Assembly (NCBI RefSeq): GCF_949774925.1 | Contig: NZ_OX458932.1 | Coordinates: 372,001 to 436,000, forward strand | Source of the DNA: Candidatus Methylacidiphilum fumarolicum | GTDB taxonomy: Bacteria; Verrucomicrobiota; Verrucomicrobiia; Methylacidiphilales; Methylacidiphilaceae | Length of the DNA: 64,000 nucleotides | Direction of reading: 5' to 3' | In this document: positions 56,098 through 64,000 of the stretch, piece after piece | Position numbering within the stretch: position 1 is the stretch's first letter | How the letters are laid out: each line of letters opens with the position of its first letter | Position numbers and translations under genes: made by a program | The notes under the pieces: model-generated | What the model was told of the DNA's origin: nothing | Database searches by the model: none | Seen by the model: only the letters and a program-made list of their open reading frames with translations

Positions 56098-56320
56098 TTC
56101 CGGTATCCCTTCCAGAGTAGAATGACGAACCGACTCATCGAAGTGATTCATAGGATCATACAGCTTGCCAAAAGAATGGCCAGAGGCCTTCAAAGCTTCC
56201 GCTATCTCAGAATTGCTGCATTCTTTAAAGCAGACAAACTGATTCTCGGTATTCCGGCTCTACCCACTTAAAACAGCGATGAGGCAATAAATAATCCTAC
56301 TGCATTTAACAAATGATGTT
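56098..56320 (-). other. Coding-like remnant beside the solitary repeat
   Basis: The minus-strand frame reads FVCFKECSNSEIAEALKASG then HSFGKLYDPMNHFDESVRHS and runs through the solitary repeat to a TGA at 56065. It is preceded by an in-frame stop near 56260 and has no start. The translation looks protein-like, but I do not recognise it. It is probably the 3' piece of a lost gene. Confidence 0.3.
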
Positions 56321-57277
56321 TCATTCCGAAACTCCTACACGAAGGTAGATTGATGAAGGGAAGTGGCCGGGAGGGGTAGTAAATGCAGCCACTCGCTCCT
56401 CAACCAGGCCATCCTGACCACCTTGTGGGATGTATTCTGGAAACACCTCGGTAAGTACCTTCGGACATTTATAGTGGAGCAGACTCATACAGAAAATGAT
56501 CCTAAACCTATGATTAAACGCAAGAAAGGCATGCAACAGAGAAGACTCCGTACTGGGAAAGAACGTTTTTAGTAGATCTCGAGGGTAATCATATGGAAAG
56601 TAAATATCATGAAAATGAACAACCACTCCCTCTCGAAGCCTTGGTAACACCTCCAGAATAAGGAAGTTCACATCGCCGCCGGCTTTCACCACATGCGACG
56701 AATCGATGAATAGAAGATCATCTTTCCGCAGAGCCTCAAACAGTTCCTATCCTGTATCCTGTACCCGCTGAGCAAGCAGCCGAATACCGGCCATCGCACG
56801 GAGGGCAGGCGACGGATTCGGTTCAATCGCGGTAATTTCCACCCTTTCTCCCCCGTTCTCTTCATTCCTGCGTGCCGCCTCCCGCATGCAGAACGTAGAA
56901 ACTCCAGACCCCACCTCGATAATCCGTCGCGGCTTCAAGTACCTAACCATAGCATGTAGAGCCTGCGCCTCAATATATCCGTAGCCTGGGCCGAATCCCA
57001 TACTACTGGCGTATTTGTACACAGCATTCCCGGCGTACTCTCCAACAAAAGGCAGGCATATCTGTCGAAAATTTTTTACTTGGCTCTCCAGGTCCACTTC
57101 AACCCCACGCATCTTGGATGGCCGCATCCAACTCTTCTGCGTCTTCTCAAGCTCAATGGGATCTGGGAGAGGACAATAGTAATGAACAGGTACGACGTGA
57201 AGGCCGCACAGGCGTCGCATCGCTCTGTAAGCATACAATAGAGCTCGTTTCAGGAAGATCCTTATCTGTCTTTTCAT
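56321..57277 (-). pseudogene. Class I SAM methyltransferase gene interrupted by one in-frame stop
   Basis: The 5' part (56747-57277) starts MKRQIRIFLKRALLYAYRAM and contains the SAM motif RRIIEVGSGVSTFCMREAA and ITAIEPNPSPALRAM. The 3' part continues in the same frame: ELFEALRKDDLLFIDSSHVV, GDVNFLILEVLPRL and VVHFHDIYFPYDYPRDLL. Only a TAG at 56747-56749 separates them, within the short repeat GGATACAGGATAG, so a small duplication or substitution made the stop. The full protein would be 318 residues of the Methyltransf_24 type often found in glycan or natural-product loci. The IS element at 57361 lies just upstream of its start. Confidence 0.8.
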
Positions 57278-57360
57278 TGCATCCTTATCTGTTTTTTTTT
57301 ATTACATTGCGCCCCTCCCGTAGCTGAATCATACAGAAGTGCAGCTTCCACGAGGGCTAG

Positions 57361-59103
57361 CCTGACTTCCAATGACATGCGGCACAACTCATAGATGCGA
57401 AAGGATGGGACTTTCAGCTACTGTCTCCAGGGTTGCCCAATCCCGCGGCTGGGAGAAAAGCGGGAAGAGACGCAGTTTTTTCCAGCAGTCGATTCAGCTT
57501 CCGAGAAATCTTGATCAAAAGACAAGCAGCTGGTTTGCCTTTGACAGAAAGAAGGCTGGGGCGGATAGTCTGGAGGCGACGCAAGAGCCTGGGAACATGC
57601 TTGAAAACGCCACGCTTGCTCCACTCGGCGACCAAACGAGCCGTCATCCAGTACGCCGGGAAGCGTCTGCAAAAGGCCTGATTTGCCTCACAGAGGTTCT
57701 TATAGTGAGCCAGGACCTTCTTGGCAGAGTACTCGGTGGGAAGAAGATTCGTTTCCAACAAATACCTGTCATCGGTGGCTTCTTCCTTTGCGCTCTCCTC
57801 CTCGTGAAGCTTCCACCAGAATCGAACTTTTCGGTCGATTCCGTATCGGATGTACTTGTGCGCCTTGCAACGCTCCAACATCCGGCCAACCCGGCTATCC
57901 AAGCAAAACGCATCCTCGCCCTTACGGGCGTTTCGTTTGAATTCCTCCAGCAAAAGCTTCGTCTTGCCGATTCGAGCCTCCTGTCTCTCCAGATACCGTT
58001 TAGCCAGCCACTCTCTTTCCGCAATGATGTACCAAAGGCCGTCTTTCTCCACATCCATCCTTTTTGTCCGGTCCCACAGCTCCGGCTGCCGATCCAAAGA
58101 CAACTTGTCCATTAGCTCCTGGAATTGAGCCCAAGTCGCTCGGGCCACGGATCCCCGCTCCATTCCCATCAACACCTCGAGACTCAACAAGCTTCGGGTA
58201 CCGCAGTCAAAAACAAAGACCGCCTTGGCAATCCCTAAACGTCGCCACAAGGTGACCAGAAGCTTGGGGATCGTCGTCGAATCGGACCGGTTGTCTCGGT
58301 GAACCTCCACATGGACCGCGATTCCCTCAGCATCGGTAGCCATCGACAAAATTACCGTTGGCTGCTCTTCCTGGTAATCTCGACTATAGCCATAGCGAGC
58401 CAACCTATTCGGATCCTCTCCATCAAAATAGGTGCTTGAAAGATCGTATAGCACCAGACGCACCCTGCCGTGAGAGGCTCTCCGAAAAAGCTCATGCTCA
58501 ATCCGGCTCCAAACCCCAGCAGAGCCCATCCACTCCCGGTAGAAACCCTCTTCTTCGAATCCTTCGCTCTTCTCTAATGAGCAGGCCTGCTCCAGAAGTG
58601 TCCCCCAAGCCTCCTCCTTCAAGAAAAGCTTTGAACAGAGAAAGAGAATTCTGCCAAAGATCAGAGCCTGCAAATGCTTCGTCTTGTTCGGATCCTTCAC
58701 TGAGGCTAAGACGTCCTCGAGGCCCCACCAATCCCAAGTCTCCCGCAATACCGCAAGATCTCTGAAGTTCGACTGTTCCTCAAGTCTCAGATCTTCGATT
58801 TCGGAGATCCTCTTTCTATGCAAGTCCAAACGCATCAGCTCTTGGATCTCTTCGGATAATGCAGCGACATTGTAGATTGTCTGGGCACGAAGTCCTTTCT
58901 TGTTCCGATACGATTCTTGGATAAAGTAACTCTTATAGTCCTTACTCCTTTGCTGGGATTTGACTTCCCGCAGGCACATTACGCATTCTTTTTCCCATAT
59001 CCCATTGCTTTTTGTCAACACATTAATGCATATGTTACCTCCTACATGACTATTGTAAATCATTGGTAAATTGTACTGTCAGCAAGAAGTGCTGAAATCA
59101 GGC
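57361..59103 (-). mobile_element. IS1634-type insertion sequence with terminal inverted repeats
   Basis: The outermost bases read CCTGACTTCC on the left (57361-57370) and the complement of CCTGATTTC on the right (59094-59102). Each is flanked by the palindrome CTAG, giving an extended match GCTAGCCTGAYTTC (57356-57369 and 59094-59107). CTAG may be the duplicated target. The element is about 1.74 kb and carries one transposase gene on the minus strand. It is more GC-rich than the surrounding chromosome, which points to recent arrival. Confidence 0.65.
57414..58979 (-). CDS. IS1634-family (IS4-like DDE) transposase
   Basis: 521 aa from the ATG at 58979 (MCLREVKSQQRSKDYKSYFI); the frame also stays open upstream to 59063. 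Signs are the N-terminal ESYRNKKGLRAQTIYNVAAL, the first catalytic Asp in RLVLYDLSSTYFDGED, the second in AKAVFVFDCGTRSL and the Glu-containing DDRYLLETNLLP, followed by the end region LSVKGKPAACLLIKISRKLN. It is apparently intact, so the element may be mobile. It is bounded by the inverted repeats at 57361 and 59103. Confidence 0.85.
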   Translation of the reverse strand: MCLREVKSQQRSKDYKSYFIQESYRNKKGLRAQTIYNVAALSEEIQELMRLDLHRKRISEIEDLRLEEQSNFRDLAVLRETWDWWGLEDVLASVKDPNKTKHLQALIFGRILFLCSKLFLKEEAWGTLLEQACSLEKSEGFEEEGFYREWMGSAGVWSRIEHELFRRASHGRVRLVLYDLSSTYFDGEDPNRLARYGYSRDYQEEQPTVILSMATDAEGIAVHVEVHRDNRSDSTTIPKLLVTLWRRLGIAKAVFVFDCGTRSLLSLEVLMGMERGSVARATWAQFQELMDKLSLDRQPELWDRTKRMDVEKDGLWYIIAEREWLAKRYLERQEARIGKTKLLLEEFKRNARKGEDAFCLDSRVGRMLERCKAHKYIRYGIDRKVRFWWKLHEEESAKEEATDDRYLLETNLLPTEYSAKKVLAHYKNLCEANQAFCRRFPAYWMTARLVAEWSKRGVFKHVPRLLRRLQTIRPSLLSVKGKPAACLLIKISRKLNRLLEKTASLPAFLPAAGLGNPGDSS

Positions 59104-59114
59104 TAGCTCCCGGG

Positions 59115-59560
59115 TCACAGATGATTGCGAACTGATTTTTGTAAGAGGTTCTGGTGAGAGCATTGACATTTTTTAAGAACTTCAATCGAGGCTTGATGAT
59201 TGGAGGGCTTTTGAGCTAGGTGATTGTTGTAGAGCCAGATGTAGCGGTGGATAGGGGCTCTAAGTCCAAGGAATGCTCGATGTGGTGAGTTCGGAGAAGC
59301 TGGTTGAATCTGCCTTTGAAGCGTTCAACTATGCCATTAACCGGTATGTAAGGAATGGTGCCTTGTCTGTCCAACTGTGTTTTCCAAAGAATAGTGTTAT
59401 GGTGTGATCATCTGGGAAATGAGGCCCTGGAAGCATCAAGGGTAAGCATGACATCGATGGGCCTTGGACTGAGAGCCAAAACTCTTTATATAGCCGCCAC
59501 TTGCGACTTCCCCGGATGTGCCGCGAGCGCGGATCAGTAAATGGCATGTTGCCCTACGGT
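59115..59560 (-). pseudogene. Remnant of an integrase-core (DDE) transposase
   Basis: Several minus-strand frames give pieces in the right order: TQLDRQGTIPYIPVNGIVER, then ERFKGRFNQLLRTHHIEHSL near 59340-59280. After a frame change come HRYIWLYNNHLAQKPSNHQA and SIEVLKKCQCSHQNLLQKSV to a stop at 59115. This is the C-terminal half of an rve-type transposase (IS481/IS3-like; I cannot decide which). Frames are broken in at least two places. Confidence 0.6.
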
Positions 59561-59595
59561 TCCCATTGGGAAGAAGCAGATGAAGGGAGGCAAGT

Positions 59596-60360
59596 ATGCG
59601 GATTATTGGTTTGTACATCCACCGGTCCTTTGCGAAGGCTATCGATTAGAAGGATGAAAACTTCTTCGACTTGGCCGCGTCGACATGAGACGTCCATGCT
59701 TGTAAGCATTTGTCATAACTCTATCGTTGGAGGATATCCTAGTTGTAGATGTGACCGGTAACACTGCGGTGGAGGCGGTCGTGAACAGCTCTCATGTAAA
59801 ACGCGTGATCGTCATCTACCACATGCAGGTGCACTTGATTACCCATGTCAAGATTAAGATAGACACGATTGACTCTGGGGTGATCTCTTAGCTTTACACG
59901 AGAAGCTTCCTTGCAGAACTATGGATTCGAGACGAAGCGACGCAAGCCCTGCACAGACAGGGAAATAGCCGCAAACAGATCGTTCGTCAGCGATCGCGAT
60001 TGAAGAGCACCATTCAATCGATCAAGCAAGCACACCTCATTCCCGCTTGTCCTGCTGCCGACCTATGCGTCATAAGGAGAGAACCTGGTTGTAGCTGCAT
60101 GTCTTGTTGACGGATGATGGTCCTCGTCTTCTCCCTTCTCACACCCATTGGGAGAGCGGGAGCTTCCGGGGATCTCAAAAGCTCGAAAGCTACCTCTGGC
60201 TGTACTCGAGCGTTCGACATTGGGGCCAGATCCCGTCTATCACGGCTGGATTACAAAGCGAAACCGGAGACATGCGAGCAATATGCTGGTCGAGGATGTC
60301 TGGGTAGGGCCAGAAATCTTCCTAATCAAGATCCGCAGCATCGAGATTAAGGCAGGATAA
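59596..60360 (+). pseudogene. Decayed IS110-family transposase
   Basis: Starting at ATG 59596 the order of pieces matches IS110 DEDD transposases: MRIIGLYIHRSFAKAI, RLGRVDMRRPCL, LVVDVTGNTAVEAVVNSSHV, HMQVHLITHVKIKIDTIDSG, ELWIRDEATQALHRQ, IVRQRSRLKSTIQSI and AHLIPACPAADL. A C-terminal ITKRNRRHASNMLVEDVWV follows near 60250. Frames are interrupted several times, the expected catalytic Asp in GLDVHR is Tyr, and the middle is shortened. The gene is dead. It lies between the integrase remnant and the distal end of the CRISPR array. Confidence 0.7.
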
Positions 60361-60444
60361 CCAGCAAGAAGAGGCCGGAAAGGAGTCGTCCATGCCTATA
60401 ATCCCCAAATTTGCCAGGAAGCGGAATGCCAGTTCGCAGAGAAA

Positions 60445-62675
60445 GTCTCAATCATCTTTCGGCTTCATCCATTATTCCGACTATGAGTTACCAAAATATT
60501 GTGACGAGCCCCCAGTTCCTGGGTCTCAATTGCCTTTCGGCTTCATCCATTATTCCGACAATCTTCCCTCATTTTTACCTCCTTTATCTTTATTGTAGTC
60601 TCAATTGCCTTTCGGCTTCATCCATTATTCCGACCAGGAAGCATTGAAGAAGTCTATTGGGGTTGAGTTTTGTCTCAATTGCCTTTCGGCTTCATCCATT
60701 ATTCCGACACATTTTATATGTATTCCCCTTGCCTGAAGCTTCTTGGTGTCTCAATTGCCTTTCGGCTTCATCCATTATTCCGACATGTTAACAGACTGGG
60801 AAATTAAGATGATTCGAGACATTGTCTCAATTGCCTTTCGGCTTCATCCATTATTCCGACTTGGGATGAGGATATGAAGAGATACTACCTCACTCCTGAA
60901 GTCTCAATTGCCTTTCGGCTTCATCCATTATTCCGACAGTCAACTACTCTGACGAGGAAGTGATAGTGTATGGTCTGTCTCAATTGCCTTTCGGCTTCAT
61001 CCATTATTCCGACAGAAGTCATGCTTATCGGGCCAGAAATGCTCGCTGGTATGTCTCAATTGCCTTTCGGCTTCATCCATTATTCCGACCTTTAGGGTTC
61101 AATCCCCTAGAGCCAAGAAGTTTATCTGTCTCAATTGCCTTTCGGCTTCATCCATTATTCCGACGAGTATCCGGAATATAGCAGGTCGAAATATTTGGTT
61201 TTGTCTCAATTGCCTTTCGGCTTCATCCATTATTCCGACAGACCACAATTGGGAGTCTTTGTTGAAAGAATTAATCGAGTCTCAATTGCCTTTCGGCTTC
61301 ATCCATTATTCCGACCATATCTTCCCTTAGGGGAGGATATGTATTGGCATTTATTTGTCTCAATTGCCTTTCGGCTTCATCCATTATTCCGACTTCTTCG
61401 CCAGTGGTCGAATTTTGACCCTGTAACAAAGGAAAGTCTCAATTGCCTTTCGGCTTCATCCATTATTCCGACTACCAGAGGGTAAGCCAGAGTTCCAAAA
61501 CTGGAATGAGTTGTCTCAATTGCCTTTCGGCTTCATCCATTATTCCGACTACAGCAGGAAGTTTCTCCTGCTGTACCAAACATTTAAGTCTCAATTGCCT
61601 TTCGGCTTCATCCATTATTCCGACTAATGGCTTATATTCGACTATTAAAGGAAGAGAAGGTGTCTCAATTGCCTTTCGGCTTCATCCATTATTCCGACGG
61701 AAAAACTTATGGAAGTGGCCAGAAGATGAGAAAGTCTCAATTGCCTTTCGGCTTCATCCATTATTCCGACGGGAACACAAAATCCCCATGAAATATTATC
61801 ATAACAACATGTCTCAATTGCCTTTCGGCTTCATCCATTATTCCGACGAGTGAGTGAGAAGAATAAAGGCAAACTTGAAAAGGAATGTCTCAATTGCCTT
61901 TCGGCTTCATCCATTATTCCGACAAGGGAGGATATATGACGAAAAGAGACTGGGACTTGAGTCTCAATTGCCTTTCGGCTTCATCCATTATTCCGACTTA
62001 ACGCTATGTATCGTGAATGGGGAGCTTTAGATGAGGGTCTCAATTGCCTTTCGGCTTCATCCATTATTCCGACGAGAAGCGGTTCAAGTTAGAAGGTGAA
62101 GGTGAAATAGCAGGTCTCAATTGCCTTTCGGCTTCATCCATTATTCCGACGACTTTATCAGGAAAAAGTCTTCACCCTCAGGGCTTGGTCTCAATTGCCT
62201 TTCGGCTTCATCCATTATTCCGACTATCTATCGAAAATTGGATGGGATTTACTTTGAACTTGTCTCAATTGCCTTTCGGCTTCATCCATTATTCCGACCT
62301 TAAGCGGGGAAAACGGTCAGCAATCAAGATTAGAAGGTCTCAATTGCCTTTCGGCTTCATCCATTATTCCGACAAGTATTATTTCAATAACATATCATAT
62401 GAGATCATGGGCAGTCTCAATTGCCTTTCGGCTTCATCCATTATTCCGACAAGAAGAAGTTACTCTGAAGTATGAGTGGGATAAATTGTCTCAATTGCCT
62501 TTCGGCTTCATCCATTATTCCGACAGAGCTCATATGCTAACAAAAGGTGGGGTGATTTACGGGGTCTCAATTGCCTTTCGGCTTCATCCATTATTCCGAC
62601 TTAAAGGAAGGCTTCATCAACTGAAAGCCGAAAAAGAAGTCTCAATTGCCTTTCGGCTTCATCCATTATTCCGAC
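60445..62675 (-). CRISPR. CRISPR array: 30 repeats of 37 bases, 29 spacers
   Basis: The repeat on the plus strand begins GTCTCAATTGCCTTTCGG and ends CATCCATTATTCCGAC (for example 60523-60559). Starts run at 60445, 60523, 60598, 60672 and so on to 62639. Spacers are 35-42 bases, mostly 37-40, all different. The leftmost repeat (60445-60481) differs at positions 9-11, which marks the leader-distal end. The leader and cas genes lie to the right, so the array is read on the minus strand. There each repeat has a GCC-GAAA-GGC hairpin followed by AATTGAGAC, consistent with an 8-base ATTGAGAC 5' handle on crRNAs. Confidence 0.98.
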
Positions 62676-62974
62676 TGCGGTCTTCTAACATCTTGATTAT
62701 CAAAAAATAAAAAACCTCATAGGCATTGATTCCAATTTTATGTTGGTACAGTTTATGCTTTATATTAGCCCAAAAACACAGAAAGTTTAATAAGTCATTT
62801 ATATTCAATAATATAACTTTAGGTATTGGCATGGCTATTTTTTAGTGGTTTGGTGTTAATACCTAAAAAACCATTTTTGCATTTTTAAACACAAAAAAAC
62901 TACCGTCATTCTTTATGCAAGTAGAAGATACAAGCTAGGTAAATATAAAAATTTCTTCCAATTTGCAATAGAGT
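62676..62974 (-). promoter_or_regulatory. AT-rich CRISPR leader with inverted repeat
   Basis: A very AT-rich 299-base stretch between cas2 and the first repeat, the position expected for the leader that holds the array promoter and the spacer-integration signals. A perfect 10-bp inverted repeat TTTAGGTATT (62818-62827) / AATACCTAAA (62858-62867) with a 30-base loop stands out. No gene is seen. Confidence 0.65.
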
Positions 62975-63352
62975 TTATACCAAAAAGCAGATTACTTTTT
63001 CAGAACACACCATTGTTCCAGCAGTTCTAATCTCCTTTGCTAGTCTAGCATCTATTTTATAGGCGACAATCCTGTCTTCTTTAGGATCAATTTCCGCAAG
63101 CAGCTTTTGCCACAATTCTTCTAGTTCTGATTCTTCAAGATAACATTCGAAAACGCTAAACTGGACTCTTATTCCAAAATCTTCACAGATTTTGGCTATT
63201 TTATGTAGCCTTCGGTCATCACACACATCGTAAGCTATAACAGTAAGCATCTTATTATCTCCAGGAGGTTTTTTTTCTCTAGGTGCAGGTGCAAAAGCTT
63301 CATACCACCAATATGATGGATCTTCGTTCATTTTTTCTGTAGTTTTTTCCAT
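62975..63352 (-). CDS. cas2: CRISPR-associated endonuclease Cas2 (possible N-terminal extension)
   Basis: Works with Cas1 in spacer capture. The Cas2 core is LTVIAYDVCDDRRLHKIAKI, followed by DFGIRVQFSVFECYLE and the end TMVCSEKVICFLV. The frame starts 5 bases after the cas1 stop and gives 125 aa, with a 34-residue leader (DPSYWWYEAFAPAPREKKPP) before the core. An internal ATG at 63250 has a GGAG site at the usual distance and would give a normal 91-aa Cas2. Both starts are possible. It is the last cas gene before the leader. Confidence 0.93.
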   Translation of the reverse strand: MEKTTEKMNEDPSYWWYEAFAPAPREKKPPGDNKMLTVIAYDVCDDRRLHKIAKICEDFGIRVQFSVFECYLEESELEELWQKLLAEIDPKEDRIVAYKIDARLAKEIRTAGTMVCSEKVICFLV

Positions 63353-63357
63353 TGTAG

Positions 63358-64000
63358 TTAATTCATTAAAAATGGTTCAAACTTGCTTGGATCTTCCAAA
63401 GCAGCTTTAAAAGAGCAAACACATCCTTCTAGTTGTGCTCTTAGAGTCGTTCTGGAGCCAGAAAATTCAGATTGAAACTGTCTTTCAAGTCTTGTTTCAT
63501 ATTGCGCAAGAAATTTTTTTCTTCCCAATTCGTTTAAATAACAGCCTCCATTTTTCTTTTCGAAATGTTCTTTATTGAGGATCTTATGGCTGAAAAGATC
63601 TAGTGCTAATGCTTCTACAATTACCGGTCTAAATGGCTCAATGAGATCTAAGGCAAGAGACCATCTTTCATTTTCTGGAGCATGCAAAAATCCTAAAGCT
63701 GGATCAAGACCATGAAGATGAATAAGAGCAGTCATTTCATTATAAAGAAGTGTTGCCCCGAATGAAATGCAGGCATTAACAGGATTGAGAGGAGGACGAT
63801 TTGATCGACGTTCGAAAGGAAATTCTTGTGGTAGAAATGTCGCCCAACATTGGAAGTAACGTGCTGTAGAGGCTCCTTCATAGCCTCTAATTTCGTCTAC
63901 GGTTGCTGCTGAAGCTACTTTAAAAAGAAGATGGTTAAGCCACTCGATATCGTTTTCATTATTAATTTTTCTATTTGAACTGAGTCTTTGAAGAGAGCGT
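63358..64000 (-). CDS. cas1: CRISPR-associated endonuclease Cas1 (5' end outside window)
   Basis: The integrase of spacer acquisition. The frame is open from the window edge (RSLQRLSSNRKINNENDIEW) to the stop at 63358. The catalytic Glu is in IRGYEGASTARYFQCWATFL, then NPVNACISFGATLLYNEMTA, the catalytic His and Asp in DPALGFLHAPENERWSLALD, and LIEPFRPVIVEALALDLF. About 213 residues are visible. Whether a Cas4 domain is fused at the N-terminus cannot be seen, and the CRISPR subtype is therefore open. Confidence 0.95.
   Translation of the reverse strand, partial: RSLQRLSSNRKINNENDIEWLNHLLFKVASAATVDEIRGYEGASTARYFQCWATFLPQEFPFERRSNRPPLNPVNACISFGATLLYNEMTALIHLHGLDPALGFLHAPENERWSLALDLIEPFRPVIVEALALDLFSHKILNKEHFEKKNGGCYLNELGRKKFLAQYETRLERQFQSEFSGSRTTLRAQLEGCVCSFKAALEDPSKFEPFLMN

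Noticed and set aside
57372-58115. Plus-strand open frames opposite the IS transposase
   Set aside because: They are antisense shadows of the transposase gene, with no domain or ribosome site.
60392-62710. Many plus-strand open frames with repeated LNCLSASSIIPT or SQLPFGFIHYSD peptides
   Set aside because: They are translations of the CRISPR repeats. The regular 37-base units and unique spacers explain them.

Overview
The window looks like a chromosomal segment of a thermoacidophilic verrucomicrobial methanotroph of the Methylacidiphilum type. This is inferred from gene content, not from a marker gene. The basis is an alternative complex III plus aa3-type oxidase locus, hopanoid HpnH, futalosine-pathway menaquinone genes, paired GH57 glucan enzymes, fused SecDF, a long plant/Chlamydia-like IspG, several decayed TnpB elements, and moderate-to-low GC housekeeping genes interrupted by GC-richer accessory DNA.

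Layout. 1-6210 is a housekeeping run on the plus strand: thrS (partial)-infC-rpmI-rplT-dxr-rseP-ispG. 6211-8765 is an accessory patch holding a TnpB-element remnant, a GC-rich bicupin dioxygenase, a second element end and a frameshifted membrane-protein gene. 8825-11497 carries tatA, hpnH, a small unknown gene, a YfiH/PgeF-type gene and tRNA-Pro. 11553-12358 is a decayed tnpB, followed by tRNA-Met. 12725-28416 is one long respiratory locus: actABCDEF, a membrane protein of the CcoN family that lacks the haem/copper histidines, CcoO-like and other c-type cytochromes, then cytochrome c oxidase subunits I, III, IV and II with several small membrane proteins. Electrons from menaquinol (mqnA and mqnC lie at 41.5-43.3 kb) could pass through complex III to c-type cytochromes and the oxidase.

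28506-31994 has a DUF5069 gene, an AAA ATPase with a frameshifted Toprim-like partner (a defence-like pair) and a lipoprotein. 31996-37255 is a glucan/sugar-phosphate cluster (two GH57 proteins and a GalT-like enzyme). 37480-54913 is mostly housekeeping: tgt, yajC, secDF, mqnA, mqnC, carB, a DoxX protein, a phosphoesterase, a TonB-dependent receptor whose signal peptide is out of frame across an A10 tract, hisA, hisH, dapF, dapA and dapB.

54932-64000 is accessory. It has an exported methyltransferase, an intergenic region with an isolated degenerate CRISPR repeat, a methyltransferase gene broken by one in-frame stop, an apparently complete IS1634-type element, wrecks of an integrase-type and an IS110-type transposase, and then a CRISPR array of 30 repeats (37 nt) and 29 spacers. 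The array is read on the minus strand from an AT-rich leader beside cas2 and cas1. Cas1 runs off the window, so the effector genes and the subtype cannot be seen.

The strongest unexplained signal is the solitary repeat at 56062-56097. It keeps both repeat ends and preserves the short repeat hairpin through a compensatory base-pair change, which suggests a retained small RNA and not random debris.
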